Assembly (NCBI RefSeq): GCF_002259755.1
Contig: NZ_MWWY01000005.1
Location: 62,001-126,000, forward strand
Length of the DNA stretch: 64,000 nucleotides
Reading direction: 5' to 3'
Source of the DNA: Bifidobacterium hapali
Lineage (GTDB): Bacteria > Actinomycetota > Actinomycetes > Actinomycetales > Bifidobacteriaceae
The number at the start of each line of letters is the position of its first letter. The first letter of the stretch is position 1. Positions 18,880-27,914 of the stretch are shown piece by piece. The translations under genes were made by a program, and so were the position numbers. The notes under the pieces are model-generated. The model did not search any database, had not been told where the DNA came from, and saw only the letters and a list, made by a program, of their open reading frames with translations.

Positions 18880-20355
18880 GTGGCTGTATCCAAACTCGAT
18901 GAAGTCGTATCCCTCGCGAAACGTCGCGGATTTGTGTTCCCCGCCGGTGAAATCTACGGCGGTACCCGTTCCGCATGGGATTACGGTCCGCTCGGCGTCG
19001 CGCTGAAGGATAATATCAAGCGTGAATGGTGGCGTTCGATGGTCGTCACCCGAGGCGACGTGGTGGGCGTGGATACGTCCATCATCTTGCCGACCCCGGT
19101 GTGGGTCGCGTCCGGACACGTGGCCGTGTTCAACGATCCGCTGGTTGAATGCCTCAACTGTCATAAGCGCAATCGTGCCGATAAACTGCAGGAATCCTAC
19201 GCTGAGAAGCACGGCGACAAGCTGCCGGAGAACGGCATGGCTGATATCGTGTGCCCTGACTGTGGTACTCGCGGCAAGTGGACTGAGCCGCGCGACTTCA
19301 ACATGATGCTGCGCACGCACCTCGGCCCGGTTGAGGATGAGAACAGCCTGCACTACCTTCGCCCGGAAACCGCGCAGGGCATCTTTGTGGACTTCAAGAA
19401 TGTCATGACTTCCTCTCGTTCCAAGCCGCCGTTCGGCATTGCCAACATGGGTAAGAGCTTCCGTAACGAGATCACGCCGGGCAACTTCATCTTCCGTACC
19501 CGTGAGTTCGAACAGATGGAAATGGAATTCTTCGTCGAGCCTGGCACTGATGAGGATTGGCATCAGTACTGGATTGATGCGCGCACCCAGTGGTATCTCG
19601 ATCTCGGCGTCAAGCCGGAGAACCTGCGTCATTACGAGCATCCGAAGGAGAAGCTTGCCCACTACTCGAAGCGCACGGTCGATATTGAATACAAGTTCGG
19701 CTTCCAGGGCTCTGACTGGGGCGAGCTTGAAGGCATCGCCAACCGTACTGACTACGATTTGAGCGCACACATGAAGCACTCCGGCGAAGACTTGAGCTAC
19801 TTCAATCAGGCGACCGGTGAAAAGTACGTGCCGTACGTTATCGAGCCAGCCGCAGGTCTGACCCGTTCGCTCATGTGCTTCCTCGTGGATGCATACGACG
19901 TGGATGAGGCTCCGAACACGAAGGGTGGCGTCGACAAGCGTACTGTGCTGCGTCTCGACCCGCGTCTGGCTCCGATCAAGGCTGCTGTGCTGCCGCTAAG
20001 CAAGAAGCCGGAACTGCAGAATGTCGCGCAGAATCTCGCTTCCGATCTGCGTCAGCATGAGTGGATGATCGACTATGACGAAGCCGGTGCAATCGGTCGT
20101 CGTTACCGTCGTGAAGACGAAATCGGCACCCCGCTGTGCGTCACTGTCGACTTCGATACGCTCGACGATCAGGCAGTCACGATCCGCGACCGTGACACCA
20201 TGAATCAGGAACGCGTTGCACTTGATCGCGTGGCTGAATACGTTGATTCTCGCATCGGTGAGAAGCGTACGCATGTGCCCGCCAAGCCGGTGTCAATGGG
20301 CGGCGAAGCATGGCCAGACTCGGTGAAGATCAACGAGGCTGGTGGCCTGTACTGA
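18880..20355 (+). CDS. glyS: Glycyl-tRNA synthetase, dimeric type
   Basis: A 491-residue class II enzyme that attaches glycine to its tRNA. Early residues include [16 protein letters not shown] and [13 protein letters not shown] (motif 1 region). Two Cys pairs, [11 protein letters not shown] and CPDCG, mark the usual zinc-ribbon-like insertion. [38 protein letters not shown] (motif 2) and [11 protein letters not shown] (motif 3) follow, then an anticodon-binding domain. The GTG at 18880 has AGAAGGTG upstream. It is monocistronic, with its own terminator at 20376-20411. Confidence 0.95.
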   Translation: MAVSKLDEVVSLAKRRGFVFPAGEIYGGTRSAWDYGPLGVALKDNIKREWWRSMVVTRGDVVGVDTSIILPTPVWVASGHVAVFNDPLVECLNCHKRNRADKLQESYAEKHGDKLPENGMADIVCPDCGTRGKWTEPRDFNMMLRTHLGPVEDENSLHYLRPETAQGIFVDFKNVMTSSRSKPPFGIANMGKSFRNEITPGNFIFRTREFEQMEMEFFVEPGTDEDWHQYWIDARTQWYLDLGVKPENLRHYEHPKEKLAHYSKRTVDIEYKFGFQGSDWGELEGIANRTDYDLSAHMKHSGEDLSYFNQATGEKYVPYVIEPAAGLTRSLMCFLVDAYDVDEAPNTKGGVDKRTVLRLDPRLAPIKAAVLPLSKKPELQNVAQNLASDLRQHEWMIDYDEAGAIGRRYRREDEIGTPLCVTVDFDTLDDQAVTIRDRDTMNQERVALDRVAEYVDSRIGEKRTHVPAKPVSMGGEAWPDSVKINEAGGLY

Positions 20356-20375
20356 TTCGCTCGTGAGAAACGATT

Positions 20376-20411
20376 GAGGGGAGCGGGGGATAGGCGTCCT
20401 CCGCTCCCCTC
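20376..20411 (+). terminator. Terminator after glyS
   Basis: GAGGGGAGCGGGGGA (20376-20390) pairs with TCCTCCGCTCCCCTC (20397-20411) with one G-U. The hairpin lies 21 bases after the glyS stop codon. Confidence 0.8.
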
Positions 20412-20480
20412 ATCATGCCACGCGGCGTACTGAGGCGCTAACGTAGCTGCAACGTTCACAAACAGACAGGGAAAGATGCC

Positions 20481-21809
20481 ATGACGAAGACCAACGACAC
20501 CGAAACGGTGATTACCGTGCACGAGCACGCACGTCTCGACCCGCGAGGTGATGGCCAAGAATCTGCCGTTCAAATCGCGTCAAGTGAACCGTCATCTTTC
20601 GCGCGAGTTAGGACAGCTGAGTCACCAGCCCAGTCAACCGGGACTGCCACGGCTGCACCAGTAACCATCGCACCAGTACAGCTCGGTCCAATCACCGTAC
20701 CCACGCCGGTTGTGCTCTCACCAATGGCGGGCGTGACCAACTGGCCGTTCCGAGTCATCTGCGAAAGCTACGGTCCAGACGGTCTCTATGTTGCCGAAAT
20801 GATCACAGCGCGCGCACTCGTTGCACGCAATCCTAAAGCGCTGCGACTGTGCCGTTTCGCACCGAGTGAGAAAATTCGTTCACTCCAACTGTACGGAGTT
20901 AATCCGTCTATCGTCGAACAAGCTGCACGTATTGTCGTTGACGAGCACATGGCCGACCATGTTGATCTCAACTTCGGATGTCCCGTGCCGAAGGTCACCC
21001 GTCGTGGTGGCGGTTCTGCACTACCGTGGAAAACCGATTTGTTCCGCGAGCTTATTCACCGTGTCGTTGCAGTATGCTCCGAAGCGAACATTCCCGTAAC
21101 CGCGAAGATTCGCGTTGGTATTGACCAAGATCATGAAACATTCATGGAAGCTGGTCATATTGCGCAGGAAGAAGGATGCGCTGCAGTAACGTTGCACGCA
21201 CGTACCACTGCTGAATATTATGGTGGTCATTCTGACTGGAGTCGTATAGGCGAACTCGTCAACGCGCTCGATATTCCCGTGTTCGGCAACGGAGATATTT
21301 GGGGTGCTGAAGATGCTCTAGACATGGTGCGTGAAACTGGGTGCGCAGGCGTGGCGATTGGACGCGGATGTCAAGGCCGTCCGTGGCTGTTTGCTGATAT
21401 TAAAAACGCGTTTGCTGGCAATCGCGAGCGTACTGACCCGTCACTTGGCGAAGTGTGTACAGTTATTGAACGTCATGCCGAACTACTCACTGATTTTTAC
21501 GATGGCGACGAACGTATGGCTGTGCATGATTTGCGCAAGCATATCGCGTGGTATCTTAAGGGATTCCCGGTTGGCGGTTCTACACGTAAAGCTTTCATGG
21601 AATGCGAGAGTCTTGATGATGTGCGCCGTGAGATCAGCTGTCTTGACCCAACTATGCGCATGCCGGAACGGGTTCGAGACAAGCCGCGCGGACGAGTACG
21701 ATTTGCGAAGAAAGTACATTTGCCGTACGGGTGGCTAGATTCGCGTGAGACTACTCATGAACAGCGTGAAACATTATTCGGTGATGATCCGATGGATGCA
21801 AGTTATTAA
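20481..21809 (+). CDS. dus: tRNA-dihydrouridine synthase
   Basis: A 442-residue FMN enzyme that reduces uridines in tRNA. The core starts near residue 70 with TVPTPVVLSPMAGVTN; LQLYG, the active-site Cys in NFGCPVPKVTRRGGGSAL, TAKIRVG, LHART and GNGDIW follow, then AIGRGCQGRPWLF. The usual C-terminal helical domain (HLLxxYYG-type region replaced here by DERMAVHDLRKHIAWYLKGF) is present. A Thr/Pro/Ala-rich N-terminal extension of about 65 residues is unusual. AGGGAAAG lies before ATG 20481. It is in the DusB-like group by motif order, but specificity cannot be stated. Confidence 0.9.
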   Translation: MTKTNDTETVITVHEHARLDPRGDGQESAVQIASSEPSSFARVRTAESPAQSTGTATAAPVTIAPVQLGPITVPTPVVLSPMAGVTNWPFRVICESYGPDGLYVAEMITARALVARNPKALRLCRFAPSEKIRSLQLYGVNPSIVEQAARIVVDEHMADHVDLNFGCPVPKVTRRGGGSALPWKTDLFRELIHRVVAVCSEANIPVTAKIRVGIDQDHETFMEAGHIAQEEGCAAVTLHARTTAEYYGGHSDWSRIGELVNALDIPVFGNGDIWGAEDALDMVRETGCAGVAIGRGCQGRPWLFADIKNAFAGNRERTDPSLGEVCTVIERHAELLTDFYDGDERMAVHDLRKHIAWYLKGFPVGGSTRKAFMECESLDDVRREISCLDPTMRMPERVRDKPRGRVRFAKKVHLPYGWLDSRETTHEQRETLFGDDPMDASY

Positions 21810-21989
21810 TTGAATCGCAACCTACTAATATCGTCGTTAGCGAACCGTAAGTGGAGACAATATCCACGTAAATCGGCAAGCGAAGGTGTATTCTATGCGC
21901 GAAACGCCGACACACGCTTGAGAAACATGGCGTCATTATCAGGGGTTCTGCGATAGAGTTGTGCGTAACCGTGTGAGTGACAGGAGACA

Positions 21990-23276
21990 ATGGTGAGCGA
22001 AATCGCCCAGAACGAGCAGCTTAGCGACAAGATCAACATTAAAGTCGTGGGCGTTGGTGGTGCAGGTGGCAATGCAGTCAACCGAATGATCGCCGAGGGC
22101 CTACAGAACGTCGAATTCGTGGCGGTCAATACCGACGCGAAAGATCTGTTACGCTCTGATGCCGACGTGAAGATTTCGTTGACTGATAACACGAGTCGTG
22201 GTCTTGGGGCAGGAGCAGATCCGGAAAAGGGCGCGAAGGCTGCACAAGATCATCAGTCCGATATTGAGGAATCCTTAAAGGGTGCGGACATGGTGTTCGT
22301 AACCTGCGGCGAAGGCGGTGGCACTGGTACCGGTGCCAGCCCGATCGTTGCTAAGGCTGCCCATCAGCAGGGTGCGCTCACGATCGCAGTTGTCACTCGT
22401 CCGTTCTCCTTCGAAGGTCCGCGTCGTTCCGCGTCGGCGAATCTCGGTATTGAGAATCTGCGCAAGGAAGTGGACGCGTTAATCGTTATTCCGAACGATC
22501 GCCTGCTTGAGCTTTCGGATCGCAACGTTAGCATCGTTGACGCGTTCAAGACTGCTGATAGTGCACTCCTTGCTGGTGTGCAGGGTATCACTGATCTAAT
22601 CGCTGCGAATGCTTACATTCACGTTGATTTCGCTGATGTCAACACTATTCTGCGCGGCGCTGGTACGGCACTGTTCGGCATTGGCTCGGCACGGGGCGAA
22701 GATCGCGCTACGCAGGCTGCGGAAATCGCTATCAGCTCGCCGCTGCTTGAAGAAAGCATTGAAGGTGCGCACGGCGTACTCATTAACATTTCCGGCCCGA
22801 CTGATCTCGGTTTGCAGGAGACTGCGGCCGCTGTTGAGCTGGTTCGCAAGGCGATTCATCCTGAAGCTCAGATTATTTGGGGACAGTCGCTTGACGACGC
22901 ATTTGGCGACGAAGTACGCGTAACGGTTATCGCCGCTGGCTTCGGCCCGAAGGAAGGCGAAACTAAGGCTGACGCACCACAAGCTGCACCGATTATCTCG
23001 CAAGCGACGCCAGTACACACTACCGTTCCAGCGCAAGCCACTCCGGTAGCAGCACAGCCTGTCCAACCCGCACTGCTCCAGAAGCAGCCAAGCCCAATCA
23101 TTCCGCAGCAGTATGCACAGCCTGCGCAAACTGCACAGCCAGCAGCAGCGCCTGCGACACATGGCTATGCTCCGGCTGCAGACTCATCTCACGCTAATTT
23201 TGACGAGACGAGTGAGCATGAGGTTATTTCGTCGAACGATCCCGGCGATCTTGACATTCCGGACTTTCTGCGCTGA
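21990..23276 (+). CDS. ftsZ: Cell division protein FtsZ
   Basis: The tubulin-like GTPase that forms the division ring. GVGGAGGNAVNRM, the tubulin signature GGGTGTGASP, FSFEG, NDRLL and NAYIHVDFADVN are present. After the core (about 320 residues) comes a Pro/Ala/Gln-rich linker and the conserved C-terminal peptide DLDIPDFLR, the docking site for SepF and other partners. Length 428. AGGAGA is very close to ATG 21990 and better spaced for the GTG one codon later (21993), so the true start may be the GTG. It heads the cluster ftsZ-sepF-yggT-divIVA-lspA; the usual dcw genes upstream of ftsZ are absent here, replaced by dus. Confidence 0.96.
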   Translation: MVSEIAQNEQLSDKINIKVVGVGGAGGNAVNRMIAEGLQNVEFVAVNTDAKDLLRSDADVKISLTDNTSRGLGAGADPEKGAKAAQDHQSDIEESLKGADMVFVTCGEGGGTGTGASPIVAKAAHQQGALTIAVVTRPFSFEGPRRSASANLGIENLRKEVDALIVIPNDRLLELSDRNVSIVDAFKTADSALLAGVQGITDLIAANAYIHVDFADVNTILRGAGTALFGIGSARGEDRATQAAEIAISSPLLEESIEGAHGVLINISGPTDLGLQETAAAVELVRKAIHPEAQIIWGQSLDDAFGDEVRVTVIAAGFGPKEGETKADAPQAAPIISQATPVHTTVPAQATPVAAQPVQPALLQKQPSPIIPQQYAQPAQTAQPAAAPATHGYAPAADSSHANFDETSEHEVISSNDPGDLDIPDFLR

Positions 23277-23318
23277 GACAGTACGCCGAGCTGACTGACC
23301 TGACTGAAAGGAATCTTC

Positions 23319-23804
23319 ATGGCAGGATTTATGAAGAACGCGATGTCCTATCTGGGCATGACGGATGTGGTAGATGACGACGACCAGTACGATGATGAGC
23401 CGGCTGAAGAGCAGTCATTTGACTCTGATCATTCGGTTACTCCGATGACTACCACTTCACCGAATGCGACAGGAACATCGTCTGCTCAGGCTTCTACTCG
23501 TGAATCAAATCCGTTCCAGAGCCGAGTAACGCGCATTACAACGATTCACCCTAAGACATATGAAGATGCACAGCTCGTCGGCCGTGCGTTGCGCGATGGC
23601 GTTCCAGTAGTGCTTAATCTTACTGACGTGCCTGAAGCGGTTGCATACCGTATCGTGGACTTTTCTGCTGGTGTGGTATTCGGCGTACGCGGTTCAATTG
23701 AACGTGTGACGCCGCGTGTGTTTCTGCTTAGCCCAGCACAAGTCAATATCAAAGTTGAAGAGCCAACATCGCCATCTTCTGCGCACGACTTGTTTGCTGA
23801 CTGA
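23319..23804 (+). CDS. sepF: Cell division protein SepF
   Basis: A 161-residue protein that links FtsZ to the membrane. The N-terminus MAGFMKNAMSYLGM is the amphipathic membrane helix; an acidic, then Ser/Thr-rich linker covers residues 18-70; the SepF fold follows with ITTIHPKTYEDAQLVGRAL, VVLNLTDV and GVVFGVRGSIERVTPRVFLLSP. GAAAGGAA precedes ATG 23319. It lies 42 bases after ftsZ. Confidence 0.93.
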   Translation: MAGFMKNAMSYLGMTDVVDDDDQYDDEPAEEQSFDSDHSVTPMTTTSPNATGTSSAQASTRESNPFQSRVTRITTIHPKTYEDAQLVGRALRDGVPVVLNLTDVPEAVAYRIVDFSAGVVFGVRGSIERVTPRVFLLSPAQVNIKVEEPTSPSSAHDLFAD

Positions 23805-23893
23805 GCGGTTTTCGCAATCTTCCACACGTTTTCGCAAGTTAGTAGTGAGTTCGCTCTCGGCATTGCCCTCAGCTGTGATGATAGGCTGAGGGC

Positions 23894-24175
23894 ATGATGC
23901 TGTATGTACTGGCCCGTCTTATTGACTGGGTAATTGATGTTTATATTGCAGTCCTGTTTATTCGCATGATCGTGGACTGGGCTATGGTTCTCGCACCGCG
24001 CTGGCAGCCGGGCGATGTTGTTCGTGCGCTGATTGATGTTGTTTATCGTCTCACTGATCCGCCACTGCGTTGGCTACGGCGTTATATTAAGCCGATTCCG
24101 ATGGGCGCCATATATTTTGATGTGAGCTTTATCGTGCTGTATTTCGCATTAGTTGTCTTGCGTGTGCTTATCTAG
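23894..24175 (+). CDS. YggT-family membrane protein
   Basis: A 93-residue protein with two membrane helices and the conserved central RLTDPPLRWLRRYIKPI motif. YggT/YlmG proteins sit beside sepF in many Gram-positive genomes and are linked to division or nucleoid organisation, but their molecular role is not settled. The start at ATG 23894 has GGCTGAGGGC just before it. Confidence 0.85.
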   Translation: MMLYVLARLIDWVIDVYIAVLFIRMIVDWAMVLAPRWQPGDVVRALIDVVYRLTDPPLRWLRRYIKPIPMGAIYFDVSFIVLYFALVVLRVLI

Positions 24176-24316
24176 TTCCAGTATCGGAAGTTCGTTTATG
24201 ATGTTTCGTACGTCCGAATCGGCGTGGAACACTGATATTGGCACGGGGTACGTGATAGCATCGTGTGTTGATACCAACACAGCGAGGCATGACCCCAAAG
24301 CGAGGTGTAAGGATTT

Positions 24317-25612
24317 ATGGCTTTGTTGACTCCGAAGGATATACGGGAGCATACCTTCCAGACGGTTCGATTTAAGGAAGGCTATGACGTCGACGAGGTC
24401 GACGATTTTCTCGATCAGGTGACGGAAACCGTCGAGGCGCTCGGCAAGCAGGCCGTGGCTGCCGGTGCGGCGACGCAGTCGCTCGGACCGGATGTAGCGA
24501 ACCTGAACAAGAAGATCTCCGATCTGACCGCACAGGTCCAAGAGCTGCAGAAGGAAAACGCCAGCCTGAAGTCGGAGGCCGGCAATGCCGCTGGTCAGCA
24601 TGATCAGGCTGCGCAGGTCGCACAAGCCAAGCTCGGTGAAGCTGAGGAAAGCAACCGTGCTCTGAGTGCGCAGAATGAGCAGCTTAAGGGTCAGGTTGAT
24701 CAGCTCAACAAGCAGATTGACCAGTTGACTGCACAGGCGGCTAAGGCGTCTGACAATGACGCGCTGGCTGAACAGCTCGCCAACATCCAGAAGGAACGTG
24801 ATACGTTCCGCGCGAACAGTGAAGATCTTTCTCGTCAGCTCGCTTCTGCTCAGCAGCAGGTTGTGGCTGCTCAGCAGGCTGCTGCACAGGTTCGTGAACT
24901 CACTCGTCAGCTTGAGGAATCCAAGCAGCGCGAGAACCAGCTGCGCGAGCAGGTTTCTAAGGTTGAGCCGAGCACGGAAACTGGTAGCCTGCAAAAGATC
25001 GCTGGTGCTGCCGCTTCCGCAAGCACTGAGCCGGAGCGTGCTACTGCAATGCTCACGCTTGCCATGCAGCTGCACGATCAGTATGTTGACAAGGGTAAGG
25101 CACAGGCTAAGGAAATCACTGAGGCCAGCCAAGCTAAGTACAATGAGCTGATCACCAAGGCTAACGATTACTCCAGCCGTACTCGTTCTGAGGCTGATGA
25201 GTATGGTAAGCGTACTCACGCTGATGCAGACGCATACTCTGATCGCGTGCGTGCCGATGCAGACGGTTACTCGGTCAAGACTCGTCAGGATGCTGATCTC
25301 TACTTGAAGAACAAGCATGAGGATGGCGATGCTTACGAGGCTGAAGTTCAGCGTCGTGCTTCCGACTACGACAAGAAGAAGCGTAATGAGGCTGATACGT
25401 ACAGCAAGAACACGCGTTCTGCTGCTGACGATTACGCACAGCAGGTGCGTGATAGCCTCACCGAACAGACCAAGGTTATTGAGGGCAATATTCAGGGTCT
25501 CAAGCAGTTCGAGAGCGCGTACCGTACTCGTCTGACGGAGTTCCTCACTGGTCTGATGAACCAAGTGTCCGACACGAACAGCTACAACCAGACCGAACAG
25601 TCCGGTCAGTGA
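24317..25612 (+). CDS. divIVA: DivIVA/Wag31-type polar growth protein with 11-residue repeats
   Basis: A 431-residue coiled-coil protein that marks curved membrane at poles and septa. The N-terminal lipid-binding domain is clear: LTPKDIREHTFQTVRFKEGYDVDEVDDFLDQV in residues 4-35. Long coiled coils follow (about 70-230, Gln/Glu/Leu-rich). Residues 290-377 form eight consecutive 11-residue units of the pattern R-x-x-A-D-x-Y-x-x-x-x, for example RSEADEYGKRT and RADADGYSVKT. The protein is longer than Wag31 (about 260) or B. subtilis DivIVA (about 164). A small GTGTTG/CAACAC hairpin (24265-24280) and AGCGAGGTGTAAGGA precede the start. Confidence 0.9.
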   Translation: MALLTPKDIREHTFQTVRFKEGYDVDEVDDFLDQVTETVEALGKQAVAAGAATQSLGPDVANLNKKISDLTAQVQELQKENASLKSEAGNAAGQHDQAAQVAQAKLGEAEESNRALSAQNEQLKGQVDQLNKQIDQLTAQAAKASDNDALAEQLANIQKERDTFRANSEDLSRQLASAQQQVVAAQQAAAQVRELTRQLEESKQRENQLREQVSKVEPSTETGSLQKIAGAAASASTEPERATAMLTLAMQLHDQYVDKGKAQAKEITEASQAKYNELITKANDYSSRTRSEADEYGKRTHADADAYSDRVRADADGYSVKTRQDADLYLKNKHEDGDAYEAEVQRRASDYDKKKRNEADTYSKNTRSAADDYAQQVRDSLTEQTKVIEGNIQGLKQFESAYRTRLTEFLTGLMNQVSDTNSYNQTEQSGQ

Positions 25613-25632
25613 TCGCGGCGGGTATTCGTACT

Positions 25633-26250
25633 ATGACTATTCGACAGGGACGGCCTCGCACGCGCGTGGCCGTCTTTGCATGCGTGGCGGTCGTTGCGCT
25701 TGGTATTGATCAAGTCACCAAATTATGGGCGCAGACGGCTCTGAGCGACGGTCGTACTGTGCCGGTGATTCCTCCGTTCTTGTCGTTGACGTTAGTGCAT
25801 AATCCGGGCGCTTCGCTTGGCTTGGGTTCGTCAATGACATGGGTGATTTCATTACTGGCTGTCGCAGCTTCGATTGCACTGATTGTGCTCGCATTACGTA
25901 CGTCGTCAATGCGTTGGACGCTGGCACTAGCGTTAGCGTTTGCGGGTGCGTTTGGCAATCTTATTGATCGCGTGGCGTATGCGGACGGTTTTCTCAACGG
26001 CAAAGTTATTGACTTCCTCAATTACGGTTGGTCAGTTGGCAATGTGGCAGATATTTGGCTCATGCTCGCTGGCATCGGCATTGTCATACTTATTATGATG
26101 GGTACTCCGTTTGAGGGCGCGGCTGACGTAGTAGATGCTGATGTTGCCGAGACGGTACAGATGACAATGCCTGAGACAACAGATAATGTGACATCCATGA
26201 CCTCCAACAATGACGGGAGGGACACGGCTCAGGGCGGCAGCAGCCTATGA
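25633..26250 (+). CDS. lspA: Lipoprotein signal peptidase
   Basis: An aspartic membrane protease that cuts lipoprotein signal peptides. Four membrane segments are seen, with family motifs DQVTKLWA, HNPGASLGLG, FGNLIDRVAY (first catalytic Asp) and NVADIWL (second catalytic Asp). The C-terminus has a Thr/Asp/Met-rich tail of about 40 residues not needed in other species. ATG 25633 gives 205 residues; a GTG at 25609 overlapping the divIVA stop would add eight residues. Its stop overlaps the start of the next gene, so the two are coupled. Confidence 0.92.
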   Translation: MTIRQGRPRTRVAVFACVAVVALGIDQVTKLWAQTALSDGRTVPVIPPFLSLTLVHNPGASLGLGSSMTWVISLLAVAASIALIVLALRTSSMRWTLALALAFAGAFGNLIDRVAYADGFLNGKVIDFLNYGWSVGNVADIWLMLAGIGIVILIMMGTPFEGAADVVDADVAETVQMTMPETTDNVTSMTSNNDGRDTAQGGSSL

Positions 26251-27176
26251 GCCGTCTTGTTCCTGCACCCGACGCACTTGTCGGCAAACGTTTCGACGTA
26301 GCGGTAGCCAAAATGCTCGGCATATCGCGTGCCAAAGCCGCTGATCTTATCGAAACTGGTCAGGCACGCATACTTGAGCGTGATATCGCCAAATCTGGTG
26401 CATTACAGGCAGGGGACGTCGTCGAATTCAACCTCGTCGAAGAACGCACCGAGCCTGAACCAGTATGCGACGATATGGCCATCGTCTACGAGGACGATGA
26501 CATAGTGGTTGTCGATAAACCAGTGGGTGTTGCCGCACATGCGTCTGCTGGTTGGACAGGCCCGACTGTACTCGGCAGTTTGTTGCAACGTGGCGTGCAT
26601 ATTACATCGTATGGTGCAGCTGGTCGGCAAGGTATTGTATCTCGTCTTGACGTTGGCACATCAGGTTTGATGCTCGTGTGCAAGTCTGATCTTGCGTATG
26701 TTGAAATGCGGCGACAGTTTGCTGAGCATGAGGTTGTGAAAACCTATCATGCGTTAGTACAAGGCGGTTTGAAGGAAGATCGTGCGACGATCGAGGCTCC
26801 GATCGGCCGTGCGAAAGTCTCCGATTTCCGTTTCTGTGTGACGCCATCAGGCAAACCTGCTATCACGCATTGGGATGTGATGGAACGTTTCGGCAGCGAA
26901 GCCACACTCGTGTCAGTCAATCTCGAAACGGGTCGCACTCACCAGATTCGCGTCCATTTTTCCTCTATTGGTCATCCACTCGTCGGAGATCCTATGTATG
27001 GCGCAAATCCAGTATTGGCAGCTGAATTAGGATTAGACCGGCAATGGCTGCATGCCATGAAACTTGAGTTTCGTCATCCTCGCACGCACGTATGGACTAC
27101 AGTCAGTTCACGATATCCGGCCGATCTCGCGCACGCGCTTGATCTAATGCGCGAGCGTCACGCATCTGCTGAATAG
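26247..27176 (+). CDS. RluD-type large-subunit rRNA pseudouridine synthase
   Basis: A 309-residue enzyme that isomerises uridine in RNA. It has an N-terminal S4 domain (GKRFDVAVAKMLGISRAKAADLIETGQ, residues 12-40 or so), VVVDKPVGVAAH, the active-site motif SRLDVGTSGLM with catalytic Asp, and the ETGRTHQIRVHFSSIGHPLVGDPMYG region typical of the RluA/C/D group. It overlaps lspA by four bases, a very common pairing in bacteria. Its last 74 bases are also covered by a gene on the opposite strand. The target uridine cannot be assigned. Confidence 0.92.
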   Translation: MSRLVPAPDALVGKRFDVAVAKMLGISRAKAADLIETGQARILERDIAKSGALQAGDVVEFNLVEERTEPEPVCDDMAIVYEDDDIVVVDKPVGVAAHASAGWTGPTVLGSLLQRGVHITSYGAAGRQGIVSRLDVGTSGLMLVCKSDLAYVEMRRQFAEHEVVKTYHALVQGGLKEDRATIEAPIGRAKVSDFRFCVTPSGKPAITHWDVMERFGSEATLVSVNLETGRTHQIRVHFSSIGHPLVGDPMYGANPVLAAELGLDRQWLHAMKLEFRHPRTHVWTTVSSRYPADLAHALDLMRERHASAE

Positions 27177-27591
27177 TCATGAATCCTGCGCTGCCTATAC
27201 TGTCGCTTATGCTGACGGTATCGTCGCGTGATGCATTGCATTCGATATTGCGAGTGTCAGTGAACGTATCTGAGACAGTATGATCAATCAGCCCGATAAC
27301 ATGGTTTGTGAGATACGGTTCAGTACTGGCAGTATGTGATGCGTTGGTATCCGCAGCACGACGAGCGGATACCAACGTCACAATCCTCACGATCACACCA
27401 GCTATCAGACAGATCGGGCACGCCCACGCTGTAAGCGACACCACGATGAGTACCAGCACGTCTTCGGGCTGGTATGTACCGCGGCTTAAATATCTCATGC
27501 CTATGAGTACTGCGGCAGCACATACGAATCCAGCGATAAGCAAGCCATCGGCAGCTGTTTGAGCGGTATTACGATGCGATGGTGAGGACAT
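27103..27591 (-). CDS. Small membrane protein of unknown function
   Basis: A 162-residue protein with two predicted membrane helices (about residues 14-32 and 44-70) and a polar C-terminal half. I recognise no family. It is real by its ribosome-binding site: AAAGGAGGTG lies directly before ATG 27591, the best such site in the neighbourhood. Its 3' end runs 74 bases into the pseudouridine synthase gene on the other strand, so the two genes are convergent and overlapping. Confidence 0.7.
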   Translation of the reverse strand: MSSPSHRNTAQTAADGLLIAGFVCAAAVLIGMRYLSRGTYQPEDVLVLIVVSLTAWACPICLIAGVIVRIVTLVSARRAADTNASHTASTEPYLTNHVIGLIDHTVSDTFTDTRNIECNASRDDTVSISDSIGSAGFMTIQQMRDARALDQARARDRPDIVN

Positions 27592-27914
27592 ATCGCACCT
27601 CCTTTCTGTACATGAAACTCAGCAGCACGACGTATGAGCAACAACACCGTAGATATAGTCCGCCACGCTGCTCCTTTATCTTCCCGAATGAATCGTGTCG
27701 TGCGCAAGCTGAACAGAGATTGTGGACGCAAGCTCAACGTATCGGCGTGTTGTGGATAAGTCACTGTGGACAAATCAGCTGGGAATTTTCTGAATGTGGA
27801 TAACTTATCTTCCGAACGGCTAATCAGTAGCTGATCCGCGTCTGAGCCGCATCGCTGTACCACATCATCCTCTCGAATGAACACACTCGTGCGCCACATA
27901 CCCTACAATCAAGC
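27592..27914. other. Divergent intergenic region with a DnaA-box cluster
   Basis: TGTGGATAA occurs at 27751-27759 and 27795-27803, and TGTGGACAA at 27765-27773; a weaker TGTGGACGC is at 27721-27729. The first two are perfect copies of the reverse complement of the DnaA box TTATCCACA, and all are in the same orientation with start-to-start steps of 30, 14 and 30 bases. An imperfect GCAAGCTNAAC unit also repeats at about 27697 and 27729. The rest of the region is moderately A+T-rich and holds the promoters of the two divergent genes. Confidence 0.65.
27904..27914 (+). promoter_or_regulatory. -10 element of the HD gene
   Basis: TACAAT at 27904-27909 is five bases from ATG 27915, implying a leaderless or nearly leaderless transcript. 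If the protein starts at GTG 27951 instead, the leader would be about 36 bases and would include GGGAG. Confidence 0.45.

Noticed and set aside
24149..25564. Minus-strand open frame of 471 codons opposite divIVA
   Set aside because: It is the reverse of the coiled-coil Gln/Glu codons and gives Leu/Ser-rich nonsense; no ribosome-binding site.
27721..27803. Reading the DnaA-box cluster as the chromosomal origin
   Set aside because: There is no dnaA, dnaN, rpmH or similar gene in the window and no obvious long A+T-rich unwinding region, so a full oriC cannot be supported; the cluster is kept as a separate finding.
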